Notes: generated by a model not told the origin, from the letters alone. 64,000 nucleotides of DNA from Puccinia triticina (GCF_026914185.1 NC_070567.1:2382001-2446000), one strand, 5' to 3'. Positions 46,105 to 57,918 are shown, numbered from the stretch's first letter. Program-made: numbers and translations.

Positions 46105-47142
46105 GGAGGACTCCCCTTTGATTTACACGGCCGTGTAAAGTCAGATCTGGCACTTGTAAAGCCAGATCTGACTCACCTTGTATTTTTTAGCTTTAGAAGC
46201 TTTTCCGCAGGCTTGAGATGCCAGATTTACAACCCCAGGTATTCCAGCAACTCGGGCCTCATCTCTCTCAATGGCCGGGCACCACCCTCTCGATGTCAGA
46301 TTTGTGCCGGTCATCAAGAGGACACAACCCTCTTGATGGCCGGTGCAGACCGGTCATCAAGAGTACACAACCCTCGCGATGGCCGGTATAGACCAGTCAT
46401 CGAGAGGACCATCCCTCTTGATGGCCGGTATAGACCGGTCATCAAGAGGACTATTCCTCTCAATGGCCTGTACAGACCGGCCATTGAGAGAGAGGGCACC
46501 CCCCTTCCGATGTCAGATCTGTGCCGGTCATCGAGAGGACACAACCCTCTCGATGGCCGGTACAGACTGGTCATTGAGAGTACACACCCCTCTTGATGGC
46601 CGGTACGGGCCAGTCATCAAGAGGGTACAGCGTCCTCTTGATACCCTGTACAGATCTTGAGGCACATGCCGGTCATCGGGAGGGCTTTGTCCTCTCAATG
46701 ACCGGTCTGTGCCAACCATTGAGAGGGTTGAATCGTCTCAATGACCGGTCTGTGCCAACCATCGAGAGGGTTGAATCCTCTCAATGACCGGTCTGTGCCA
46801 ACCATTGAGAGGGTTGAATCCTCTCAATGACCGGTACAGACCGGGCATCAAGAGGGTTGCGTACTCTCAATGGCCGGTCTCTACCGGGCATTGAGAGGGT
46901 TAAATCCTCTTGATGATTGGTCTGTACCGGTCATCAAGAGGTTGTGTACTCTGGATGGCCGGTACGGACAGCTACGAGAGGGTTGAATCCTCTCGATGAC
47001 GGGTCTGTACCGGCCATTGAGAGGGGTGTTCTGGTTTGATCTAGCCGCTGAAAAGTGCGTGTAAAACCAGGGTGTAAAAATCTGGCTTTACAAGTGCCAG
47101 ATCTGACTTTACACGGCCGTGTAAATCGAAGGGAAGTCCTCC
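46105..47142. mobile_element. TIR element (1,038 bp) with internal minisatellite, TSD ATT
   Basis: The inverted ends start GGAGGACTCCCCTTTGATTT (left) and GGAGGACTTCCCTTCGATTT (right, reverse complement). They continue through 'acacggccgtgtaaagtc' and 'agatctggcacttgtaaagc', about 62 bp in all. The flanks are ATT (46102-46104, 47143-47145). There is no transposase. It sits 22 bp from the 3' end of the Gypsy-4 LTR. The superfamily is uncertain. Confidence 0.8.
46255..47030. repeat. Palindromic minisatellite in the TIR element
   Basis: About 20 units of 30-40 bp alternate 'ccggtcatcgagagg' with its near reverse complement 'cctctcgatggccgg', so each pair can fold on itself. Open frames on both strands are products of the repeat. 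The units vary in sequence and adjoin without unique spacers, so this is not a CRISPR array. Confidence 0.85.
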
Positions 47143-47169
47143 ATTCTTGGCATCACCGCGCCTGACAAT

Positions 47170-47188
47170 TGGGGGTGGGGGTCTGGCC
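47170..47188 (+). other. Primer binding site of Gypsy-4
   Basis: 'tgggggtgggggtctggcc' starts two bases after the LTR end TGACA. It equals the Gypsy-3 PBS with a 6-bp G/T duplication, which would weaken tRNA pairing. Confidence 0.6.
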
Positions 47189-47577
47189 GGGAACTTACCC
47201 TTTTAAACCCATAAAACCATAAAAAAAAAACTCAGTTTTTTGTTTATCCAACAATTAAAACCTGACAAAACCTACTCTTAAGCTTAATTTAGCTTACTTA
47301 ACTCTTACGTTAAGTCTAAACCCCTGCCCTCCAAGCGCAGTAGGCAATATAAGCCCTTTAAACTTAATCTATTAATTTTAGTAACCACTCCCTACCCGCT
47401 CTCTATAGCGCACCACCCGCGCTACCTAGTGCAAACCAAAGACACTCTACTTCGCGCAACTTAAGCCGCAACCTTCAGCGCACTCACACGCGCTCTACCT
47501 GCTCCCTGTAGTGGACCACTTGCGCTACTTCACGCAAAACTAACCCCGCACTCTCTTGCGTCACTAAACCTTGCTCC

Positions 47578-48373
47578 ATGCCGCTACCAAAACCACGTTT
47601 TTTGCGCGTATCTCCAGAAGCCATTAATCCTTCTGAACATAACCTTTTCACCGCAGAAATATCACAAAATTTTTCTGACAAAACCTCCTTTTTCTGCATT
47701 TTTTTCAGTGGAGTTACAGAGAAACCCCGGACTGATTCAGTATTACCTCCATTATCTTAAAGAACAGAAAGAAGAACGTGCCCGGAACTATGTCCCTACC
47801 ACCTGGGAAAAACTTTTGTAAGCAGAGCAGCTCAAGATTGCTACCAACCAAATTGAACGCAAACAAAAAGAAAGCATCAAAGGAAAAATTTGATTTCAAC
47901 TCTTCTGATGAGAACATCACGCTCGCAAAGCTATTAAAGCTTGTCTAGAACGGAAAAGTGAGCTTGAAATTCCGATTTTTCTTAGCTACCCTTGATAAGA
48001 CGCGCTAATCCTAATCCTTTTTATACAGTGGTTAGGAAAACTCAGTCCAAAGGAAACTTAGTGACCTCTATGAGGTAGACGTCCCATTAAAGAAGCCAAC
48101 GAGTAAGCTCTATTTTCTTTCTTTCTTCCTAAAAAAATCCACAGCGCTAACAACCGCGCCCCTGTAACTAGTGCCAGTTCCTAAACCAAACTACATTGCC
48201 GGTACTATACGCCACCCAAGAGACACCGTAAGTAACTCTCTCCTGCGAAATCACTCGCAGATAAAAACTGCATCACTGACCAATTTCTCCGCTCTACGCA
48301 GCTGAAATAGACCCAGCTCCCGCCGAGAACCTAGCAGACATTGACGTCAGCGACTCCAAACCGGAAGTCAAAA
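47578..48373 (+). pseudogene. gag: Gypsy-4 spliced gag N-terminus (fragmented exons)
   Basis: Protein-like segments are separated by good splice sites. They are MPLPKPRFLRVSPEA from 47578, GLIQYYLHYLKEQKEERA after the acceptor at 47708 (stop TAA at 47819), PKPNYIAGTIRHPRDT before donor 'gtaagt' at 48228, and EIDPAPAENLADIDVSDSKP before donor 'gttagt' at 48374. The last intron (48374-48494) is phase-consistent with the next gag exon. Not all junctions can be reconciled, so some exons have decayed. Confidence 0.4.
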
Positions 48374-48494
48374 GTTAGTCCATTTCTTTCACAAGAAAAA
48401 ACTGACCCCTTAACAAACATTAAAAACACTAATAACACATGTCTAGCCGCTCTTCCAGACCTGACCTTGAAGGACCCCTCGCCACTCTGAAAAG

Positions 48495-50480
48495 AGTCAG
48501 CCGCAAAGGGTCCGCCATCAGAGGATCTGTCGTCGGAGGATCAGTTGGCGGAGGATCCGGCGGACTTCGAGGTCCCGCTTTGGTTCAAGAAGAAAACGGA
48601 CCCAGCTCCGAGCACCTCAAAAGCCAAAGCTCCGGTAAAAACTCCCAGAGAGCTGGAGGAGGAGCAGATCAAGATGATCCAGAATTTGGTGTACGCCCAC
48701 CAAGCCAACTGGAGAAAATGCATCTCTCTCCAGGCTCAAGGATCTCTGGAGGAGCTCAAAGCCGCTCTACGCGCAGCTCAAGAGAGCCAAAAAGTGGCTC
48801 AGAAGTTTCTCTCTCAAAAGGAGTTAGAGGCCTTTGTGGAGGGTTGGAACCCCTGGACGGTGAAGAAACAGATCAACCCTCCAGCAAGGACTTTGAAAAA
48901 ACAAAAAGCTCCTCCAACCAATCAAAACAACCAGCTCCGCAAAGACCGCGGCAGATGGGCTCAAGTCATGAAGGCAGCGAACACCTTGGAACAAGCCTAC
49001 AACCAGATGTAGTTGATAGAGATTTTATTTTCCATATGTTTGATAACTTGTATGGAAATTTTTCTTCATTGTATAGTAACTCTAGTAACCAATATAAGTT
49101 TACAAACAAGAAAATTGTGGAATGTCATACTTCTATTATTAACACTCTTGAATCTGCTGTTGGTCGTGCCATAGAAATGTCTCAAGAACATTTTGTTAAA
49201 ATCTCTGAGTTTTGCCAAGACATTGGAGAAATTAAGAGTAAAACAAGTGAGATAACAAATAGACTTGAGAATATAGATGATACAAATCAAAGTCTACAAG
49301 ACAAACTTACGGATATTGACATTGATATGGCAGACTTTAAAAGCCAAATGTTGTCTACTTTGAAAACTGAGGTTATCAAAGAAAACAGAGAGCGTGAAGA
49401 CTATCAATCTGCCCAGTTACAAATTTTGATAGAATTAGTGAGTCATCAGGAAGATAACATGAAGGAGATGGTAAATGGTAAATAAAATCAACATCTCCAC
49501 GGCGGAGCAAATTAGCTCTCTGAAACAAGAGATAAAAACTCTTAAACAAAATGTAGCCGGAATACAGACTCCACTGCACCTGAGTCATAACCCCAAATCT
49601 GCTCAGACAGAAGAAGTCAGGTTTAACAATCCTTTACTAAATAACAGGAACGGAGTGTTTCAACGCCAAGAAAGGTCTCTACCTCCTAAAGAAGAGGAAC
49701 CAATCAGGTTGCCACGCCCAAACGCGGCCAGTGATTCCCAACCTTACCAGGAACAACCAAGACAGACTACTTCTTTCTTGAATAGTTTAGACCCAGTAAA
49801 CAAATGCAAACTGATGCTGCCAATGAAAGAATGGCCTAAATTTTCCGGAGAAGGAGAATATGATCATATCTACTTCATAGACTACGTAGATCATCTCCTT
49901 GAGTGCTAAAAAGCTACTGATGAAGTAGTAACTTCCAGATTGCCAAGGTTATTTGAAGGCGTAGATTTAGACTGGTTTGTCAGAAAAAAGAAATCTGTTG
50001 GAAAAGTAAGCTGGGAAAAGTGGAAAAAATTGATCCACAAACAGTTTGGTACAGATGTCTGGGAGGATAAAATGCTAGCCACATATGAGAATGATTTCTT
50101 TGATCCTACTAAAGATGATCCATAAAAATGGTGTCTGAGTCAGAAGAAAAGGATTGATTGTATCTATAACCAACCAGCTCAGAAATTTGTCACTAAGAAA
50201 ATCTTGAAAAAGTGCCCTAATTCCTTAGAACATGATGTAATGTGCAGGTTGAAAGATGCAGACTGGACTTGTCTGAATTAGTAGCCACAATAGAAATAAT
50301 TATTGTGGCCAAGAAATTGGACAACCCAAGACGTACAAAGAAAGGCGTAATCAAGCTCCTGGAGAAAACACAGCTGTAGAAAGAAAGAATGCAGAAGTGC
50401 CTGCTAGAAGACCAACTAGTATTGAGTGTTATAATTGTGGAGAGAAAGGCCATAAGAGACCTGATTGACCCAAACCCCAT
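48495..50480 (+). pseudogene. gag: Gypsy-4 gag main body, two frameshifts and stops
   Basis: The first frame reads SEDLSSEDQLAEDPADFEV and a helical gag N-terminus (LKAALRAAQESQKVAQKFL) to a stop at 49010. The next segment (about 49013-49480) is in another frame and coiled-coil rich (SKTSEITNRLENIDDTNQSL). From 49480 the first frame resumes with KEWPKFSGEGEYDHIYFIDY and SWEKWKKLIHKQFGTDVW. Stops occur at 49907 and 50123. The zinc knuckle CYNCGEKGHKRPD has a TGA in place of its last Cys. No protease follows. The overlapping frame from 48439 (MSSRSSRPD...) is in part a shadow over the intron. Confidence 0.7.
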
Positions 50481-50679
50481 AAACGCATCAACAATATAGA
50501 AGTAGAGTCAGATGCAGATGACCTATCTGATGAGTTTTGGCATCCACATTCTTCAGTCCCAAACCAAGAAAAAAAAGGACTCATCTACGGTTTGGGACCG
50601 TATTCATTGCTGAGCTGGGGAGGCTGGCTCACCAGCACTGACCTAATGGCTGGTCCAGCTCACCCAATGCAGTCACTGA

Positions 50680-51825
50680 GTCAGTTCCACCAGCTCCACC
50701 CACCCCACACCATCCCAGCTCTTCCAGCTCTAGCCCAAGGCAAGTAAGCCAGCACTTCCAGCTCCACCTGCCACACACACACACCATCCCAGCTCTTCCA
50801 GCTCTGGCCCAAGGCAAGATTGCCAGCTCTCCCAGCTCCACCTGCCACACACACACCATCCCAGCTCTTCTAGCTCTTGCCCAAGGCAAGATAGCCAGCT
50901 CTTCCAGCTCCACCTGCCACACACCATCCCAGCTCTTCCAGCTCTGGCCCAAGGCAAGATTGCCAGCTCTCCCAGCTCCACCTGCCACACATCATCCCAG
51001 CTCTTCCAGCTCTTGCCCAAGAAAAAATTTCCAGCTCTTCTAGCTCCACCTGCCACACACCATCCCAGCTCTTCCAGCTTTCGCCCAAGGCAAGATAGCC
51101 AGCTCTTCCAGCTCCTCCCGCCACAGACCATCCCAGCTCTTCCAGCTCTTGCCCAACGCAAGATTGCCAGCTCTTTCCAGCTCCACCTGCCACACACCAT
51201 CCCAGCTCTTCCAGCTCTTGCCCAAGGCAAGATAGCCAGCTCTTCCATCTTCACCTGCCACACACCATCCCAGCTCTTCCAGCTCTTCACCATCCCAGCT
51301 CTTCCAGCTCTTCACCATCCCAGCTCTTCCAGCTCTTGCCCAAGACAAAATTTCCAGCTCTTCTAGCTCCACCTGCCACACACCATCCCAGCTCTTCCAG
51401 CTCTTGCCCAACGCAAGATTGCCAGCTCTTTCCAGCTCCACCTGCCACACACCATCCCAGCTCTTCCAGCTCTTGCCCAAGGCAAGATAGCCAGCTCTTC
51501 CATCTTCACCTGCCACACACCATCCCAGCTCTTCCAGCTCTTGCCCAACGCAAGATTGCCAGCTCTTTCCAGCTCCACCTGCCACACACCATCCCAGCTC
51601 TTCCAGCTCTTGCCCAAGGCAAGATAGCCAGCTCTTCCAGCTTCACCTGCCACACACCATCCCAGATCTTCCAGCTCTGGCCCAAGGCAAGATAGCCAGC
51701 TCCACCCACCACACACTATCCCAGCCCTTCCAGCTCTTGCCCAAGGCAAGATTACCAGCTCTTCCAGCTCCACCTGCCACACACCATCCCAGATCTTCCA
51801 GCTCATGCCAAAGGTTTCATCCAAG
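50680..51825. repeat. Tandem array of a 67-74 bp unit (about 16 copies)
   Basis: The unit contains 'ccatcccagctcttcc', 'agctcttgcccaaggcaag' and 'agctccacctgccacac'. Copies begin near 50711, 50785, 50858, 50925, 50993 and onward. A block around 51180-51430 is repeated again at 51430-51600, so higher-order duplication has occurred. All frames on both strands are open for 100-190 codons, which is an effect of the repeat and not evidence of genes. Confidence 0.9.
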
Positions 51826-51894
51826 CAATGAAGTATCATAACAGCTTTGGAAAAAAATGTGCCAATCAAATGGCAGTTAGTAGTAACAACACCG

Positions 51895-52640
51895 CAAGTG
51901 CTACGCTACACTACAAAATGCGGCAAAATAGCGTAGTGTAGCCGGGCACCCCTCAAGCCAATTAGCTATAGTGCAGTGCGCTCTGCTCTTCCTCAAGCCA
52001 ATTAGCAATAGCTGTAGCAGGGGACCGCTATTTTTAGCGCTAGCGTAGTGAACAAGTTGCTACACAAATATTGACCTCTGGCAAGCTGAGCAATTTTTTT
52101 CTGCTTTTGCTACAAAATAGCGCAGCAAAAGCAGGATAGCGGCTGGACCAGCTTTTTAAGGTTTTTAGCGTCTTTTTGCTGAAATAGCGTGAATAGCGCC
52201 CTGCGGCGCTACTCTTTTTGCTGCTGAACTCTGCTTTGAGCAAATTTTAACTGAGAATAGTGCTAATAGTGCACTGTGCCGCAGTAATATTGGGCACCAG
52301 GTCCCTCTTTCCTGAGAATGGGGTCCAGAGCGCAGAGAACACCAGAGCTTTGGTGCACTGAAGAGCAGGATAAGCAAGAATTGCAGCTCTTCAGCTCTCA
52401 GCTCAGCATGATTTCCGCTTTTTGGCGCTAGGCACATGTAGCCACCAAATATTGCTGCTTAACGAAAAGCAGCGTGATTATCTGCTATTTCAGCGGTCAG
52501 CTATAGCTGGCTACAAACCTTTGGGTTTTTCTTTCTCAAACCCATTAGTAAAAAGCGTAGCAATCCGCCAGCTATTAATAGCGCCGGTCCCAAATCCGCT
52601 GAGCTTTTGCTACGCTACGCTGAACACAGGGTAGCCTTTG
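51895..52640. repeat. tagcg-rich palindromic repeat
   Basis: Many copies of 'tagcg' and its complement 'cgcta' form nested hairpins, for example 'gctacactac' (51907) with 'gtagtgtagc' (51934), and 'aatagcgcc' words near 52190. Both ends carry 'gctacgctac', in direct and not inverted orientation. No gene. It may be a non-autonomous element. Confidence 0.55.
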
Positions 52641-53021
52641 CTGTGTTGGTAGGTCCTGTAACATCATTTGGAGTGTATTTTATGTATTTGTGAACCAAAT
52701 GCATGAAATCCATGCAGATGTTGGGTTAAACTTGCCTTAATTGGCAGTAAGGCTTTGTTTGCACCCCATGTTACACTTGATAAAGGGGTTTATTTCTCAC
52801 ACAGAAGCCCAGGGGGTTTGGAAAATGAGCTCAAGATGGGGGGCAAACTTCAAGTCACACTCCAAGTTGGTGCTCAAACCTCAAAGCAAAACCAACCAAC
52901 TCAATCCAAAAACCCCCTAGGCTCACCCAAATTCACCTGAACCAAACGGCAAATCACCTCACCAATCAACTCAAAACTCTCACCAAATCTGATTCATCCC
53001 ACATTTATTTCAAATACAACC
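52641..53021 (+). promoter_or_regulatory. Upstream region of the 53022 gene
   Basis: 380 bp without coding. CAA/CTCA-rich sequence immediately before the ATG ('acaacc ATG') resembles a fungal 5' untranslated region. No clear TATA box is seen. Confidence 0.35.
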
Positions 53022-53881
53022 ATGCCTCAAACCCAATCAAGTTGCCAAGTTCAATCCGGAACTGGCGAATCAGTAAATTGCAGTCGCGGAGGTCGCAGTT
53101 GTGGTGGTTGTGGTGGCGGTCATGGCGGTCGTGGCGGTCGTGGCGGAAGTTACAGTGGTCGTGGTGACAGTAGAGGTTGTGGCAGTTGTTGTGGTGGAGG
53201 AGCTGGTGGCAGTGGTCGTGCTGGAGGTGGTGGCGGTCCGGCTGAACGCAATTCTTCAGATGAAGAGGAGGGGGGAGATTACAATCTGAATGATTTGACA
53301 CTAGAGAACTTCAAGAGCCACCTACCCTCTTGGAATAAGAACCAACTCCGCCAGGTGATGGCAAAACAAACTAGACTCTCTAACAAAATCACGACTCAAA
53401 TTCAAGAAGTACTCCTATTCCACAAAAAGAGCTACATCAAGACAAAATTGATGCTTGCTTTGATTGGGAAGATTACGGAGAAGAAGGTCAATTCTTTCTT
53501 GTAAGTTTGCTTGCATTGACCTCCAAGTTTCCAAAGATACTGATCAAACATCTACTCAGAGGAAAAGATCAGCCCCCAAGACAAAAAAGCAATTGGAATC
53601 AATATGTAGCTTTCAGCAGAGAAAGTTCGATCACACCAGGTGGGGGCATGTAATTAAAATTTCATTTTATGGAACAGCTTGTTGATAATTCATGATTTTA
53701 GTTCCTCCAAGAGGAACATCGTTGGGATGGGATGAAAGGAATGTCCACCTTGGCCACTCTTGGGCTGCTCTCTCAACCAATGAAAAAAAAGTATTTGATG
53801 CAAGAATATTTCATTAATTTTCAAAACTGCCAACTTCTCTGGAGGAGAATGAAGACGATGATGATAAACAGGACAACCCAG
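53022..53881 (+). pseudogene. Spliced host-like gene, broken by a stop and an LTR
   Basis: Exons are 53022-53500, 53560-53639 and 53702-53881. Introns are 59 bp (GTAAGT...CTCAG) and 62 bp (GTGGGG...TTTTAG). Phases agree at both junctions, giving KVNSFLGKDQPPRQKSNWNQ, then YVAFSRESSITPVPPRG, then ERNVHLGHSWAALSTNEKK. The N-terminus is low-complexity Gly/Arg/Ser/Cys (SRGGRSCGGCGGGHGGRGG), followed by an acidic patch and LKSHLPSW-type helices. From memory it resembles a large rust-fungus family with a 'SNWN.Y..F......TPVPPRG' block and 'HxW..L...EK.VF..RIF'; this needs a database check. An in-frame TAA at 53815 and an LTR starting at 53882 end it. Function is unknown; a DNA-binding role is only a guess. 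Confidence 0.6.
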
Positions 53882-54390
53882 TGTGGTATACAAAATGGGA
53901 AAAATCAAAAGTTTTTCTTCCATTTGCATAATTAGTCATAGAATGCCTCACGGTACAACCAGATGGACCCCAGAAATGGAATCTACGGCCAAATTACCCC
54001 TAGTCCCCACTGGAAGCGTAGCCAGAACCCCACTACACTGGAAGTTAGCCCTTTGGACAACCTGTAGCATCCCATCAAACCCCTGTGACACATCTCAAGT
54101 CACCTTTCCCTCACTATACACATACACACCCATATTTTCCCTGCTACACTCTAGCTCCAATGCATATATTAGTTTGTATTTGTTTGCCATCTGCATTACA
54201 TCATGTAGCACTGCCCCTGCGGCTGTGCCCTGCAACCCCATTGTTCCCCGCCTCATTTATGCACCTCCTTGCATAAATTAAGCACAGCCTCACTCGTGCA
54301 CGCACCCCTTGCATAAATTGTACACAGCCACTCCTGTATTTGCACACCAACTGCAACTCGAGTCTCCCTGTACTCCCCGGGACACCTATA
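53882..54390 (+). mobile_element. LTR fragment related to the solo LTR at 3755
   Basis: It starts TGTGGTATAC and is recognisably similar to 3755-4250 for about 500 bp: 'aaaaatcaaaagtttttct', 'atgcctca', 'tctacggccaa', 'actggaagcgt', then 'ccttgcat' words. Similarity fades near 54390. The promoter part is missing and no TSD was found, so it is a truncated LTR. The left flank is CCAG, which could be a decayed CCGG. Confidence 0.6.
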
Positions 54391-55254
54391 CCTATGGCCC
54401 AAAGACAATTTTGTCAATTTTGGAGGGCCACCAAAAACTGTGAAGGACAAATCTTACAGATTCTTACTGCCCCAGTCTTGCAAAATATCAGAAATCATTG
54501 CATGTCATGCACTAATCCCCATGAATGGACAATGCTGCTGATGAAGCATGTGTTGGTTCTTGAATATATATTGAGGCAAGGGGTGGCTCATTTTTGTGAA
54601 AGCTACAAAATTTCCAGTCGATTTTTGCATTAACCATTCTGACCCCTTCATTTCTACTGGAATTGATATTGTGCAATATTTCAAGAAAGAGGTCCAGGTA
54701 CAATTATTGGGTGGTACCTTTAAAGGGCCAAATACCCTCCCTCCCAATATTACATTGCAGATATCATGATTCATTCAAAAAATATTGCTGCAGTAGTACT
54801 ATCATAACAATCATCCCACATGATTCATTCAAAAAATATTGCTGCAGTAGTACTATCAGAACAATGATCCCAAGGGTGATGAAATAAATTTTATATGACA
54901 TCACAGATTCTCACATCATTATTAGCTGGAATTCCTCTTGAACATCAAGATTTGACCAATGAAACTCAAAAGTTATTGGCATAATGCAATTATATGATTC
55001 TCACATAATTCTTCCTGAAGATCAATATTTGTTCAATGGGCCTGAAAATCTGTCTGATAACTTATTTTATAATAGTTGGTAAATAGTAAATCATCATCCA
55101 AAATTTTAATGCAAGTTTATTAAAACCACAGTTTTACAGAAACTGACTTCATGGGTTCATGCTGCATTTCATTGAAATTGCAGGCAAAAGAAATTAAAAG
55201 TTTCAAATTTGTGTTTTTCAAATTTAAAAAGTTCAAGTTTGTTTTCTTGCTTGA
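54391..55254. other. AT-rich stretch without a gene; 54-bp direct repeat
   Basis: No coding frame is supported. At 54766-54870 a 54-bp unit ('atgattcattcaaaaaatat', then 'tgctgcagtagtactatca') occurs twice in tandem. The rest is unique AT-rich sequence up to the Gypsy-5 fragment. Confidence 0.45.
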
Positions 55255-56112
55255 GTTTATATATCTGTTCTTAGTAGAAAGGATCATGTTGCCAGCAAAT
55301 CTACCCTGGGGGAAGAAGTCAAGCAGAAACTTGAGGAGCAAAGTGAAAGTGAGAGAATTGACTTTCTAAATTTAAGCGGCAAAATCAATAGAATGATGAG
55401 CCAATATCGAGCAGAGGGGGCTAGGCTAAGAGAAGAGATAGCGGGGCTCACCGGTACTGTTCATGCTTTAACGACTGCGGACGCTGGCCGATATATTCCC
55501 CCACATCTGACCAGTGCTTCTGCCAGGCAACCCTGCCGTGATGATAACGGTGTGGACCCCGAGCTCAAGAAGCGACTGAATCTTGCTATCTCAAAATTGG
55601 ACTGGCCTAGATTTTCAGGCAAAGGCAAGTACGATCACCTCCGTTTTGTGCAATGGATAGATACTGCGCATCGGGATAGCCACATGGACAATGAGGTTAT
55701 TATCCTTACACTTCTCACAATGTTCACAGGTACTGCTCTCTCTTGGTATGAGACTATGCGGCTCACACACCACAATACCTCTTGGGCCTTCTGGAGGGCG
55801 GAGATAAGCAAAAAGTTTGGTCACTCTGCCTGGAAGCGCAAGAAGCAGAATGCTTTCACTGCGGATAAATTCATTCCGGGAGAGACAGAGCCCGCTCAGT
55901 GGTTTACTTGGCAGGACAACCGGTTGAAATGCTTTGAGCCCGCTATCAACCAGGAGTATATCAATTTCAAGTTGTTGAACTTGATGGAAAACAAGGTCAA
56001 ATACCCCGCTAAAAACACGATCAGAGAACCGGATGTCAACTTTAGTAGCTTAATTAATATCCTAGAAGACATCTGCGACAAGACAAGGCTAGCCCGCAGA
56101 CATTTTCCCCCA
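55255..56112 (+). pseudogene. gag: Gypsy-5 gag
   Basis: The frame is open from 55255, after a TGA and near an acceptor-like 'ttcttag' (55274). The protein has a coiled-coil start (GEEVKQKLEEQSESERIDFL, MMSQYRAEGARLREEI), then the capsid core LDWPRFSGKGKYDHLRFVQW, TGTALSWYETMRL and SWAFWRAEISKKFGHSAWKR. The frame shifts near 56110, before the zinc knuckle. The true N-terminus is missing. Confidence 0.8.
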
Positions 56113-57918
56113 AAACAACCGCTCTTCCCGTTGCAAAACCCGGAAGTCTGGACAAAAGTAAGCCCATGCCCTTGGACATCAAATGTTACACTTGCAAGGA
56201 AACAGGACACACCGCAAGGAAATGTCCTAAACAAGTGAACAACGTTGACGGCGAGGCAGAGAATAAAGGGGAAGATGAGGACAGTAGCGAGCCGGAGGGG
56301 GAAGGTCCCATCATCGGAGTCATTTCCAACGGGGCAGCCGCGGTAGATACTTTGGGGGGGAAAAACAACCTCGTTGCAATGACCTGTTGCAACAAGGATT
56401 GCCTGGTACTTTTATATAGTGGAGCAGTCCACTCCGTGGTTGGAAAAAGCTACCTGGCGCGTTTCTGCCCAGGATGGGAGAAATTCATACTGCCGGTCCA
56501 GACAGGGCGGTTCCACAGCGCATCTGGATCATTGGTTCCACTCGGAGTGGTCAACATTTGCCTAGTGCTTCATAACGCCTGACTGGTGATGAAGTTTGTT
56601 GTCATGGAGAACATGACTCCATGGTACTTCATTGTGGGGAATGACTACTTGGTAAAGTACAAGATCTCACTGCTGAACACGGACCGGAGGCAGTTCGCCG
56701 TAGGAAAACGCGTGTTTGACTTTGACGAATCTATCAATGTTGTAAGCCTGGGGCCATTGAAAGCCTTATTGTTTTTGGAGGAGGTCTGCCGAGATTCCAA
56801 AATCAATACTGACCTGGATGAGACACAGAAATCCGCTCTGCTACAGACACTGACAGCGAATAGGGGTGCGTTTGCTACGGCAGACCAGCCTTTTGGCTCT
56901 ATCAAAGGACACAAGGTGGAGATCACTCTCACCGTTGACAAACCTTACCCACTGGCTCTCAGGAAGTCGCCATACCCGGCAAGCCCCCGCACTCGAGCCG
57001 CAATCAAGAAACAGGTCACCCAGCTGATGAAGATGGGTATTCTTCGCAAAGTCGGTTCTAACAAAGGTGTCGCCATAACCACACTGGTCATTATCGCCTG
57101 GAATAAGGAGAAGTTGCGACTGGTGGGCAACTTTCGGGCCCTGAACACTTACACCACTCCGGACCGCTATCCCATGCCCAAAATCATGGATTCCTTGACT
57201 AAGTTGCATGGAGCACAGTTCATAACATGCATGGACGTCCTTAAGGGCTTCCATCAGAATAGTGTCAGCCCCGGCAGCAGGCAATTTCTCCGTATCATCT
57301 CTCATATGGGGGTTCACGAGTATTTGCGCATGCCATTCGGGATTAAGAACTCCCCGTCACACTTCCAGCGGACGATGGACTCCAAGTTCCGAGTAGAGCT
57401 TAGCAAGCTTTGGTTGATAATCTATATCAACGACATTATCATATTCACGGATACCTGGGAGGATCACCTGATTAACCTGGGGATCATTCTCCGCAGAGTA
57501 ATTGCAATGGGAATGAAGATTTCCCTTGCGAAGTGCTCCTTTGGGTTCGCTGAACTAAAAGCGCTAGGGCACATTGTTAACGGCCTTTCATTAGGTATTG
57601 ATCAGCATAGGGTAGCCGCAGTGCTCCTGAAACCCATTCCTGTTACGGTTAAGGAGCTACAGTCTTTCCTGGGTTTTGCCGGTTACTACTGGCTTCACAT
57701 AAAAGATTTTAACTGCATGGTGTCCTGTCTGTACAAAATCTGTAGCCCCAACGTGGCCTTCAAGATGACGTTGGAGCGGATCAAGGCTTACAAATTGCTT
57801 TGGGTGGCATTGACCACGGCGCCCCTCCTGTTTCACCCAGACTCTAGTCGTCCTTTTTTGCTCTACGTGGACGCGTGTATGAAAGTCATAGGGGCCGCCT
57901 CCATCAGATTCAGATGAT
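56113..57918 (+). pseudogene. pol: Gypsy-5 zinc knuckle, protease and RT
   Basis: The knuckle is CYTCKETGHTARKC. The protease motif reads LLYSGAVHSVV, so the catalytic Asp is replaced by Tyr. A TGA lies at 56580. RT has LVGNFRALNTYTTPDRYPM, FITCMDVLKGFHQN and MPFGIKNSPSHFQR. Its active site is IIYINDIIIF, where the first Asp of the pair is Asn. RNase H begins [14 protein letters not shown], and the frame is lost near 57905. Three catalytic sites are damaged, so the element cannot have moved on its own in this form. Confidence 0.88.

Larger units (their letters stand above)
31754..50590 (+). mobile_element. Gypsy-4: decayed Ty3/Gypsy with nested insertions; pol absent
   Basis: The 5' LTR runs from TGTCA at 31754 to TGACA at 47167. 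It is split by Gypsy-2 (32002-45423) and by a TIR element (46105-47142) and is about 947 bp net, close to the 952 bp of Gypsy-3. The PBS at 47170 is a slightly expanded form of the Gypsy-3 PBS. A gag with introns, frameshifts and a mutated zinc knuckle follows. The sequence then runs into a tandem repeat array at about 50590 with no protease or RT. The LTR start at 31754 is inferred from the terminal match and length only. Confidence 0.6.

Noticed and set aside
46213..47030. CRISPR-like array of about 30-bp repeats
   Set aside because: Units are contiguous, degenerate and palindromic in alternation, have no unique spacers, lie inside a TIR element, and the genome is eukaryotic.
48439..49012. 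Gag start at 48439 (MSSRSSRPD...)
   Set aside because: Its first part overlaps the inferred intron 48374-48494. The frame carrying the continuous acidic and helical gag sequence is the one read from 48495.
50629..51869. Long overlapping open frames on both strands (up to 187 codons)
   Set aside because: They are generated by the 67-74 bp tandem repeat, are open in several registers, and contain only the repeat peptide.
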